Shown: positions 1 to 5,480 of the stretch, piece by piece | How positions within the stretch are numbered: position 1 is the stretch's first letter | Layout of the letters: each line of letters begins with the position of its first letter | Assembly: GCA_964492495.1 (NCBI GenBank) | Contig: CAZBKJ010000034.1 | Span: forward strand, 1 to 11,107 | Length of the DNA: 11,107 nt | Direction: 5' to 3' | Source of the DNA: CAZBKJ01 sp964492495 | GTDB taxonomy: Bacteria > Patescibacteriota > Microgenomatia > UBA1400 > UBA12028 | The notes under the pieces: model-generated | Database searches by the model: none | Told to the model about the DNA's origin: nothing | The model's input: the letters and a program-made list of their open reading frames with translations, nothing else | Translations under genes and position numbers: made by a program

Positions 1-1
1 C

Positions 2-391
2 CATGAAAGTTCTCAGACTGAGATTCCAAATGTATTCATTGTCGGTCAGGATGCTGTTTTGCGAGGAGAGGTTGAGACCTTCAAAGAATTAAGTGTTCAA
101 GCGAAACGTATCAGCGAAATAACGTCGATCAGCTATAAACACATACTCCATGTGTTTGTGACAAATGGAAAGTTGAAAATGGGAGTTTCGTTTACGAACT
201 TTAGAGATGCTCTCAAAGCGTATATGGACGAAAAAGAAGCATGGCAAGGATTTGGATTTTTAGATGAAAATCTTCAACTCAATGGACACTTATTTGATAA
301 TGATGGAAACGACCTCACGTCCAAGATAAATAAGCCGGAACGAAAGAAAGAAGAAAATCCACGCAGATTTGTGAGAAGTTTTCGAAACTAA
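2..391 (+). CDS. Hypothetical protein, C-terminal part (5' end outside window)
   Basis: The reading frame is open from base 2 to the TAA at 389-391 (129 visible residues), so I treat it as a gene truncated by the left edge. The only in-window start candidates are weak: a TTG at 59 has no Shine-Dalgarno, and an ATG at 3 is in another frame that soon stops. The visible protein is soluble-looking and mixed alpha/beta, with no membrane segment. It has a charged Lys/Arg-rich tail (the last 20 or so residues, ending RSFRN) and the run VFIVGQDAVLRGE near its start. I do not recognise the family. The next gene starts 21 nt downstream on the same strand with its own strong Shine-Dalgarno, so the two are probably co-transcribed. 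A real coding region seems likely; the function is unknown. Confidence 0.6.
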   Translation, partial: HESSQTEIPNVFIVGQDAVLRGEVETFKELSVQAKRISEITSISYKHILHVFVTNGKLKMGVSFTNFRDALKAYMDEKEAWQGFGFLDENLQLNGHLFDNDGNDLTSKINKPERKKEENPRRFVRSFRN

Positions 392-397
392 CTATTT

Positions 398-403
398 GGA
401 GGT
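398..403 (+). promoter_or_regulatory. Strong Shine-Dalgarno for the gene at 413
   Basis: GGAGGT lies 9 nt before the ATG at 413. It matches the anti-Shine-Dalgarno of 16S rRNA in all six bases and fixes this start. Confidence 0.85.
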
Positions 404-412
404 GTACAGCCT

Positions 413-742
413 ATGATTGAACAACAGTATTCACCATCTCCTGCAGATAGTTTTCTGTTTCTTGCCACATTTTGGATTTCTAGTGCACACATAGGAAATC
501 CTGATTTTGGAAAATACTATGATGATAAGTGGTCTGTAGATGAATTTCCGTATGAAAAGTATGGTGTCTCCGCAAGAGTTATTGAGGAAATTCAGATCTT
601 TTTGGATGCAAGGCATATTGGTAATGGAATAGCATATACACTTGAAATTATTGAAGGAGAAATGGGTAGAGGTCGTAGTCTTAGTGATCTAACTGAGTAT
701 TCTGTAGGTACTTGGCTAAATAGAGTATATAAGGACTACTAA
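413..742 (+). CDS. Hypothetical protein, 109 aa
   Basis: The ATG at 413 follows a near-perfect ribosome binding site (GGAGGT) and the gene ends at TAA 740-742. The product has no signal peptide or clear membrane span, although residues 14-26 (FLFLATFWISSAH) are hydrophobic. It is rich in aromatic and acidic residues (FGKYYDDKW, FPYEKYGV) and looks like a small cytosolic globular protein. No catalytic motif or known family is apparent to me. It follows the truncated upstream gene by 21 nt and probably shares its transcript. A palindrome plus T-run 10 nt after the stop probably ends the transcript. Low-complexity content is absent and the Shine-Dalgarno is strong, so I am fairly confident the gene is real, but I cannot assign a role. 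Confidence 0.75.
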   Translation: MIEQQYSPSPADSFLFLATFWISSAHIGNPDFGKYYDDKWSVDEFPYEKYGVSARVIEEIQIFLDARHIGNGIAYTLEIIEGEMGRGRSLSDLTEYSVGTWLNRVYKDY

Positions 743-751
743 TGCTGTGTC

Positions 752-786
752 ATTCCCATGAATATGGGAATCCATCTCCTTTTTTT
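752..786 (+). terminator. ATTCCC-N8-GGGAAT palindrome with T-run (dRS3/REP-like repeat, probable terminator)
   Basis: ATTCCCAT (752-759), loop GAAT and ATGGGAAT (764-771) form a perfect 8-bp stem, followed after 8 nt by seven T residues (780-786). The 20-bp core fits exactly the pattern ATTCCC-N8-GGGAAT of the neisserial dRS3 repeat, and the flanks TGTC and CCA resemble the widespread GTCATTCCC...GGGAATCCA palindromes. The position just after the stop at 742 supports a transcription-end role. The gap between stem and T-run is longer than in a classical intrinsic terminator, so termination efficiency is uncertain. Confidence 0.6.
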
Positions 787-788
787 AT

Positions 789-820
789 TCTTCGACTACC
801 CAAGCCGTCGAAGAGACGGC
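789..820. other. Two mutually exclusive hairpins
   Basis: TCTTCGAC (789-796) pairs perfectly with GTCGAAGA (807-814), loop 10 nt. The overlapping GCCGTC (804-809) pairs perfectly with GACGGC (815-820), loop GAAGA. Bases 807-814 cannot be in both stems, so this is an either/or structure if transcribed. It may be part of a repeat element rather than a regulator: there is no coding leader or metabolite-binding core that I recognise. Confidence 0.45.
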
Positions 821-883
821 ATGGAGTGGAGAAGCTCTGTTCTTGCTAGCTTTCGATAAACGACAAACGATCAACTTGTATTG

Positions 884-1014
884 TCCCTGACCTCTGACCT
901 CTGACCCCTTGTACCTCGTCCCTCGTACCTTGACCTCTGACCCCTGAAACCTGAAACCTTGTACCTGACCTCTGAAACCTTGAACCTTGTCCCTGACACC
1001 TTGCACCTGAAACC
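884..1014. repeat. Irregular heptanucleotide tandem array (about 19 units)
   Basis: On the minus strand the tract reads as successive units such as AAGGTTC, AGAGGTC, AGGTAC, GAGGTAC and AAGGTTTC: mostly 7 nt, range 6-8, with consensus close to RAGGTNC. On the plus strand it appears as CTGACCT and CCTTGTA-type units. It runs up to a T6 tract (1015-1020) directly before the glycosidase gene start. There is no repeat/spacer alternation, so it is not CRISPR. The minus-strand open frame through it encodes a VQG/RYK-type repeat peptide that I regard as an artefact of the array. Confidence 0.85.
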
Positions 1015-1023
1015 TTTTTTCGC

Positions 1024-1029
1024 CATACT
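1024..1029 (+). promoter_or_regulatory. Weak -10-like box, possible leaderless start of the glycosidase gene
   Basis: CATACT (four of six matches to TATAAT) ends exactly 6 nt before the GTG at 1036, the spacing expected if transcription starts on the start codon. There is no TG extension and no convincing -35. The absence of a Shine-Dalgarno is the main support. Confidence 0.25.
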
Positions 1030-1035
1030 GAATTT

Positions 1036-2268
1036 GTGACATCTGTGCAAAAGACAAAGCTCCCACTCTTTCTCTCTCACTTTCGACAGGATTTCTTGCG
1101 GGCAATCTTTGTGGTCTTCTGCATCGTGGGAGTGATTGCTGTAATCGGTGGCGTTCGCTCATACCAGTCGTTGGAGTCGAGCACAGGAGACTTAGGAAGT
1201 AGTTTGTTTTTCACACGAAAAGAAGTAGAGAATTTGCAGTTTGAGCTAGCAAGCCACAGTGCAAGGATTGTGGAGCTAGAGTCGCAGGATCAGCGAGTCC
1301 GAAACAACGAGCTTGAAGCAGATCTCAAAAATATCCAAACCACGTATGCATCTACCCTCACGCTCTATGAACAGCTTGTCGATCTGAAAGAAGGAAAAGG
1401 CAAAGGTCTTCCCATGGATAAGACATTCGCGTCTATCCTCTCTGACTTATCGAAGAAAGACTATGCCAGTGGTTCAAGTAAACTCGCGCAGCTCACCAAA
1501 GAAATCCAGGCAGAGAACGCAAAGTTGGCAGCTGCTGCAGTTCCTGCCAATGCCCCCGTGAACAATAGTGCACCAGGAAGTGGATATAGTAGACAAACTG
1601 TACAGACATCAGCTGGAAGTTTTGCAATTGATATTGTGGCAGGAGACTTAAACTCAACCAAAGTTATTGTCGATACCGCATCTGACAGTTCCTGTGGAAA
1701 CAACTGCCCTGTCCTGCCTTTAGCATCATATGTGTCTCGCTCAGGAGCCTTTGCCGGTGTAAACGGTACCTACTTCTGTCCAGAAAGTTACCCAAGTTGT
1801 GCTGGGAAAACCAATTCGTTTGATTTGCTTGTGATGAACAAAAATAAAACATACTTTAACTCAGACAATAATGTGTACAGCCAAAATCCCGTCGCGATCT
1901 TTTCTGGTGGGAGTGCTCGCTTTTTCTCCAAGGCGCAGGACTGGGGACGAGATACTGGAGTTGATAGTGTGATCTCCAACTTTCCGCTTTTGTTGATCAA
2001 TGGACAAAATCAGTTTGGGGGAAACACAGACCCAAAGATGGGAAGCAAAGGCACCCGAGCTTTTATCGGGGCAAAAGGCTCAACTGCCTACATGGGAGTA
2101 GTGCGCAATGTAACGGTTGCTGAGATGGCAATAGTTTTACAGACTCTTGGACTCGATCATGCAATGAATCTTGATAGTGGTGGTTCAATTGCCCTGTGGG
2201 CAGGAGGCGGATACAAAGCCGGTCCAGGAAGAAGTATCCCAAATGCTGTGCTGTTTGTACGAAAGTGA
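1036..2268 (+). CDS. Membrane-anchored phosphodiester glycosidase (NAGPA/DUF2233 family)
   Basis: The 410-aa product has a cytosolic N-terminus, a membrane span at about residues 22-40, a coiled-coil stalk (about 55-115), a Lys-rich region and an Ala/Pro linker (164-182). A C-terminal phosphodiester glycosidase domain follows (about 190-410). Family hallmarks are GVNGTYFCP (241-249) and NLDSGGS (378-384). Related enzymes remove GlcNAc from phosphodiesters, and bacterial members are often labelled exopolysaccharide-biosynthesis proteins; the substrate here is unknown. The catalytic domain should lie outside the membrane. Four cysteines there, C220/C224 and C248/C255, could form two disulfides. 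The start is uncertain: GTG 1036 or GTG 1045, neither with a Shine-Dalgarno, and an in-frame stop at 994-996 limits any extension. It ends on TGA, 15 nt before the next gene in the same frame. It heads a three-gene cluster of membrane-anchored proteins. Confidence 0.88.
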   Translation: MTSVQKTKLPLFLSHFRQDFLRAIFVVFCIVGVIAVIGGVRSYQSLESSTGDLGSSLFFTRKEVENLQFELASHSARIVELESQDQRVRNNELEADLKNIQTTYASTLTLYEQLVDLKEGKGKGLPMDKTFASILSDLSKKDYASGSSKLAQLTKEIQAENAKLAAAAVPANAPVNNSAPGSGYSRQTVQTSAGSFAIDIVAGDLNSTKVIVDTASDSSCGNNCPVLPLASYVSRSGAFAGVNGTYFCPESYPSCAGKTNSFDLLVMNKNKTYFNSDNNVYSQNPVAIFSGGSARFFSKAQDWGRDTGVDSVISNFPLLLINGQNQFGGNTDPKMGSKGTRAFIGAKGSTAYMGVVRNVTVAEMAIVLQTLGLDHAMNLDSGGSIALWAGGGYKAGPGRSIPNAVLFVRK

Positions 2269-2274
2269 TATAGT
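2266..2274 (+). promoter_or_regulatory. Extended -10 promoter (TGATATAGT) of the DUF4349 gene
   Basis: TG-A-TATAGT fits the extended -10 pattern TGnTATAAT with one mismatch, and its first three bases are the TGA stop of the preceding gene. The ATG at 2284 lies 9 nt beyond the box, so a transcript from here would have a leader of only about 2-3 nt. No Shine-Dalgarno precedes 2284, consistent with this. Confidence 0.45.
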
Positions 2275-2283
2275 GTAACTACT

Positions 2284-3225
2284 ATGACAAAACTCATCAA
2301 TTGGATCAAAGATAATAAACTCTCCACAGTTCTCCTTCTCTTGGTTGTTGGATATATCCTCTCTCAAAACTTCATGGGTTCTCCAGGTTTACCTGTTCCC
2401 CTAACAACAATGATGCGCAGTGAAGAATCTGTTGGAAGTATGGGAATGACTGCTCCAGGTATTGCGATGGATGCAAAAGAATCAGATATCCGGATGGGAA
2501 AACCGGTTATGCCACCATTCTATGATCCAGTTGCTCCACAGGCAGATGTATCAGCGCGTATGGTTGTACGTGACACCAATGTCTCGCTCAAAGTTGATGA
2601 TGTTGAGAGTACAGTTAGTAAGATTGAAAGCACAGCGACACAAGTTGGTGGATACTTAGTCGACTCCAATGTGTCACTTCCTGAAACAGCAGGAAATGGC
2701 TCAATCACGATTCGTGTTCCCAGCGACAAGCGAACAGAAGCATTAACGACAATCAAATCATTTGGAGTCAAAGTCGTCTCAGAGTTTGTCAGTGGCCAAG
2801 ACGTCACTGATCAGTTTGTCGACAATGAAGAACGCCTACGGATCCTAGAAACTACCAAAACAAAATTTGAAGCAATCTTAAGTCAAGCAAATACGGTGAG
2901 TGAGATGCTCAATGTCCAACGAGAACTACTTTCAATTCAACAACAAATCGATGGGATCAAAGGACAACAAGCATATCTTGAAGGTACAACAAAACTTTCT
3001 CGTATTACCGTGTACCTTTCTACTGATGAACTTTCACTGCCGTATGCTCCAGACAACTCATGGAGACCAGGAGTGGTATTCAAAGAAGCAGTACGTTCAT
3101 TGATCCTGAACCTGCGAGGTATTGCATCACTGGCAATCTGGATACTTGTCTTTAGTCCTGTGTGGATTGCTGGCATTGTGATTCTCACCGTCATCAAACG
3201 AAAGTTCTTTACAAGTTCGACGTAA
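2284..3225 (+). CDS. DUF4349 domain membrane protein
   Basis: The 313-aa product has an N-terminal membrane span (about 12-28), then a low-complexity linker with seven methionines between residues 43 and 76. The DUF4349 domain (about 90-255) begins at RMVVRDTNVSLKVDD, with the family's GGYLVDSNV and SITIRVPSDK strands and the long helical hairpin around NEERLRILETTKTK. A second membrane span (about 281-304) is followed by a basic tail (KRKFF). Both termini are therefore predicted in the cytosol, with DUF4349 outside. The family's biochemical role is not established; it is a common envelope protein in many bacteria. It lies 15 nt after the glycosidase gene and 5 nt before the next gene, so co-expression is likely. 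It has no Shine-Dalgarno, but a possible own promoter overlaps the upstream stop. The methionine-rich linker is unusual. Confidence 0.88.
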   Translation: MTKLINWIKDNKLSTVLLLLVVGYILSQNFMGSPGLPVPLTTMMRSEESVGSMGMTAPGIAMDAKESDIRMGKPVMPPFYDPVAPQADVSARMVVRDTNVSLKVDDVESTVSKIESTATQVGGYLVDSNVSLPETAGNGSITIRVPSDKRTEALTTIKSFGVKVVSEFVSGQDVTDQFVDNEERLRILETTKTKFEAILSQANTVSEMLNVQRELLSIQQQIDGIKGQQAYLEGTTKLSRITVYLSTDELSLPYAPDNSWRPGVVFKEAVRSLILNLRGIASLAIWILVFSPVWIAGIVILTVIKRKFFTSST

Positions 3226-3230
3226 GTTGT

Positions 3231-3869
3231 ATGGAAGAAAAAGAGCAGTCAACAAAGAAGTTCACCACACCGCGGGATGTGCATGCCCAAAAACCTGCAA
3301 AAGTTTCCAGTCGTGTGTATGGAGCAACCGACGCACTTTCCAAAGCACTTGCTGACGTATCAGAAGACAAAGAGGGTGAAACACTTGTCGATATCAAAGT
3401 CCACAATCCATTAAAACGCATTACTCAGATCCTACAAGAAATAAAAAACCATCAGACGACCACTGTCTCACTGCGTTTTACCATCCCGCTGATTGCGCTT
3501 CCCATCGTCTTGTTTGTTGCGTTCCAAGTTGGACGAGCACAGTCACTGTGTGCACAAAACTTTCGAACAGAGCAAGGCAGACTGCAGATACTCACCATCA
3601 AAGCCCCAGTGAACAATCAAAGTGTACTGTCACTTCTTCTTTCCTTTTTTCCACGCGTTCCCTCGCTCTCAGACCCTTTGGATCTGCAAAGTCAGGTTCG
3701 TACCATTTTGGTTACTCCAGGCAATGAAGTGATCTCGATTATCCATCCAGAAGACGTTGATCCACAGCCATATGTCGGACAAACGGTGTTACTTACCGGC
3801 AACTACTCTGCATGTACACAGTCGATGACGCTTGATGATAATAGCAATATAACTGAGTCTCCCCTTTGA
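3231..3869 (+). CDS. Single-pass membrane protein with C-terminal outer domain
   Basis: I place the start at ATG 3231, 5 nt after the DUF4349 stop, giving 212 aa. An earlier in-frame ATG at 3162 would overlap the well-supported DUF4349 coding region by 64 nt. The first 80 or so residues are polar and cytosolic. A membrane span lies at about 82-100 (IPLIALPIVLFVAFQVGR). The C-terminal 110 residues should face outward. Its last part (VRTILVTPGNEVISIIHPED then PYVGQTVLLTGNY) looks like a small beta-barrel with the VG-x-x-V-x-L-x-G pattern seen in OB-fold-like envelope domains; this is a weak inference. Two cysteines, C107 just after the span and C195 near the end, could form a disulfide. No family is recognised. 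It is the last gene of the envelope cluster, ends with TGA and has no obvious terminator behind it. Confidence 0.75.
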   Translation: MEEKEQSTKKFTTPRDVHAQKPAKVSSRVYGATDALSKALADVSEDKEGETLVDIKVHNPLKRITQILQEIKNHQTTTVSLRFTIPLIALPIVLFVAFQVGRAQSLCAQNFRTEQGRLQILTIKAPVNNQSVLSLLLSFFPRVPSLSDPLDLQSQVRTILVTPGNEVISIIHPEDVDPQPYVGQTVLLTGNYSACTQSMTLDDNSNITESPL

Positions 3870-3893
3870 ATAGTTCGCTTTGTTTGTCTAGAT

Positions 3894-3901
3894 AAAAAGG
3901 A
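3894..3901 (+). promoter_or_regulatory. Shine-Dalgarno favouring ATG 3910
   Basis: AAAAAGGA lies 2 nt before the ATG at 3904 but 8 nt before the in-frame ATG at 3910. Normal spacing favours 3910. Confidence 0.55.
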
Positions 3902-3909
3902 AAATGTTT

Positions 3910-4233
3910 ATGGAAAAAAATAGCACTGAGAGAAAAAAAGTATCCCCAAACATTCTCAACAACATTCTCGAAATCATTTCGTCTTTTGATGAAGAGGACA
4001 GTGACCAAGAGAAAAGAATTTTCTCTGATTTGAGTAGAGATGTTTTATACCGTTCCAGTGGGCTCAATGAATCTGATATCACGATCAATGAATTAACAGC
4101 TCATTGTATAGGATTAATAGACAATGAAATTCGAAAAAAAACAGAAATCCCATTCAAAAATTCAGATCTCTTCATTCTGAAAAGTAAAATAAATGATCTG
4201 CGAAGTAAGCAAATACTGCTTCGAATAGACTAA
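3910..4233 (+). CDS. Hypothetical protein, about 107 aa, A/T-rich
   Basis: Two in-frame ATGs exist, at 3904 and 3910. The AAAAAGGA ribosome binding site is spaced correctly only for 3910, so I choose that (107 aa; 109 aa from 3904). The product is charged and looks largely alpha-helical, with an acidic patch (DEEDSDQEK) and a final Lys/Arg-rich helix (KSKINDLRSKQILLRID). It has no membrane segment or known catalytic motif. The coding sequence is visibly richer in A/T than its neighbours, with many AAA and AAT codons, which could mark an accessory or recently acquired gene. It starts 40 nt after the envelope cluster and ends tail to tail with rarA, the two stop codons overlapping in CTAA (4230-4233). 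The family is unknown to me. Confidence 0.65.
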   Translation: MEKNSTERKKVSPNILNNILEIISSFDEEDSDQEKRIFSDLSRDVLYRSSGLNESDITINELTAHCIGLIDNEIRKKTEIPFKNSDLFILKSKINDLRSKQILLRID

Positions 4234-5420
4234 AAGTATTTCTTGTCTTTCAATTTTTCTGGAAGTAAGCTCTCTTTGGTGTACGCCTCGTAGCCTTTTC
4301 CGTATCCTAGTTCCTTCATGAGTTTGGTTGGAGCATTGCGAACGCTCATTGGGATCGGGAGATTGCCAAATTTTTTCACATCATCCAGTGCCGCAAAGTA
4401 CGCATTGTACGCAGACTTATCTTTTTTGGCTTGCGCTAGATACGCAGTCCCATGTGCCAGATTGATCTGTGCTTCCGGATATCCGATCTTTGTCACCGCA
4501 TCAAAGACAGCGTTGGCAACGACAAGTGCCGTAGGTTGCGCCAGCCCAATATCTTCAGAAGCAAAAATCACCATTCGTCTGGCGATAAACTTTGGATCTT
4601 CCCCACTATCGACCATACGAGCAAGATAATAGAGTGATGCGTTTACATCACTTGCACGCATACTTTTGATATATGCACTGATGGTGTTGTAGTGTTCTTC
4701 GCCGACTTTGTCGTAGCGCAGGAACTTGTTTTGAAGGGTGTTTTTGAGTGCAGCAATATCAAGCTTTTGATACAGATGATACGCATTGTCGATCATAGTG
4801 ATCGCTTGTCTGGCATCGCCATTGGCCATTTTCACCAGCCACTCACGAGCTTCTGTATCCATTTGGATTTTTTTATTCAGTTCTTTGAGTTGCTCTAATG
4901 ATCGATCAATCACTTGATCAACTTCTTCGTCAGTCAGTGGGTTGAGCACAAATACTCGTGTGCGTGAGAGTAAGGGAGCAATCACTTCAAACGATGGGTT
5001 TTCAGTAGTAGCTCCTATGAGGGTCAACTTTCCGCTCTCAACGTATGGGAGTAAAAAATCTTGTTGAGATTTGTTGAAGCGATGTATTTCATCAAGGAAA
5101 AGGACGATGGGTTTGTTTGTTATTGAATATTGGTTATTGGATGTTGAAGATTTGCCATCGACGATGGTTCGGATATCATCTTTTTTCGCACTCACAGCCG
5201 AAAGCTCCACAAACTCTGCATCGACTGCCAGTGCAAGGATGCGAGCAAGTGTTGTCTTCCCTACTCCGGGAGGCCCCCAAAAAATCATTGAAAATATCTT
5301 TTTGTGTTCCACTGCAATGCGAAGCGGTTTCTCAGCCCCTACCAGATGAGACTGCCCGATATAGTTGGAAAGTGAGTTAGGACGAATCCGTACGGCCAAC
5401 GGTTGTTGGGTTTCATTCAT
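4230..5420 (-). CDS. rarA: Replication-associated recombination protein A (AAA+ ATPase RarA/MgsA)
   Basis: This 396-aa AAA+ ATPase of the clamp-loader-related RarA/MgsA/WRNIP1 family acts at stalled replication forks. Walker A is GPPGVGKT (49-56), Walker B is VLFLDEIHRFNK (106-117) with D110 and E111, sensor 1 lies in GATTEN (136-141), an arginine-finger candidate is in LLSRTR (150-155), and sensor 2 is in GDARQAI (201-207). The C-terminal helical and tetramerisation region contains the typical RMVIFASEDIGLA and NLPIPMSVRNAPTKLMKELGYG-like blocks. Escherichia coli RarA is somewhat longer (about 447 aa). Oddity: residues about 90-102 (SSTSNNQYSITN), between the first AAA+ strands and Walker B, are extra and are encoded by a heptanucleotide repeat. 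There is no Shine-Dalgarno; an extended -10 box ends 7 nt before the ATG. Its stop overlaps that of the convergent orphan gene. Confidence 0.95.
   Translation of the reverse strand: MNETQQPLAVRIRPNSLSNYIGQSHLVGAEKPLRIAVEHKKIFSMIFWGPPGVGKTTLARILALAVDAEFVELSAVSAKKDDIRTIVDGKSSTSNNQYSITNKPIVLFLDEIHRFNKSQQDFLLPYVESGKLTLIGATTENPSFEVIAPLLSRTRVFVLNPLTDEEVDQVIDRSLEQLKELNKKIQMDTEAREWLVKMANGDARQAITMIDNAYHLYQKLDIAALKNTLQNKFLRYDKVGEEHYNTISAYIKSMRASDVNASLYYLARMVDSGEDPKFIARRMVIFASEDIGLAQPTALVVANAVFDAVTKIGYPEAQINLAHGTAYLAQAKKDKSAYNAYFAALDDVKKFGNLPIPMSVRNAPTKLMKELGYGKGYEAYTKESLLPEKLKDKKYF
5114..5148. repeat. Heptanucleotide repeat inside rarA (5 units)
   Basis: On the plus strand the units are TGTTTGT, TATTGAA, TATTGGT, TATTGGA and TGTTGAA, a period of exactly 7. 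The coding strand reads it as TCCAATA, ACCAATA and TTCAATA-type units. It encodes the extra SSTSNNQYSITN segment of RarA in frame. The repeat sequence differs from the array at 884-1014, but the period is the same. Confidence 0.8.
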
Positions 5421-5427
5421 GTTTTCT

Positions 5428-5436
5428 ACTATAACA
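5428..5436 (-). promoter_or_regulatory. Extended -10 promoter (TGTTATAGT) of rarA
   Basis: Reading the minus strand, TG-T-TATAGT matches TGnTATAAT with one mismatch and ends 7 nt before the rarA ATG. Transcription from it would give a leaderless or 1-nt-leader mRNA. No -35 or Shine-Dalgarno is visible. Confidence 0.6.
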
Positions 5437-5480
5437 CCGGTGGATTTAGAACGCGAGTGTGGGGAGCTTGAGGGTAGTTT

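Noticed and set aside
884..1014. Possible CRISPR array
   Set aside because: Units are 6-8 nt and contiguous, with no 25-40 nt direct repeats, no unique spacers and no cas gene in the window.
785..1162. Minus-strand open frame of 125 codons through the repeat array
   Set aside because: Its repetitive VQG/RYK-like peptide comes from reading the heptanucleotide array, it overlaps the well-supported glycosidase gene, and it has no ribosome binding site.
1036..3225. TGA recoded as glycine, fusing the glycosidase and DUF4349 proteins
   Set aside because: secA, rarA and serS contain no in-frame TGA, the DUF4349 protein begins with a typical N-terminal anchor at its own ATG, and a fusion would have the wrong membrane topology.
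3162..3230. Earlier ATG for the third envelope protein
   Set aside because: It would overlap 64 nt of the DUF4349 coding region and add unrelated residues; ATG 3231 just after that stop is the natural coupled start.
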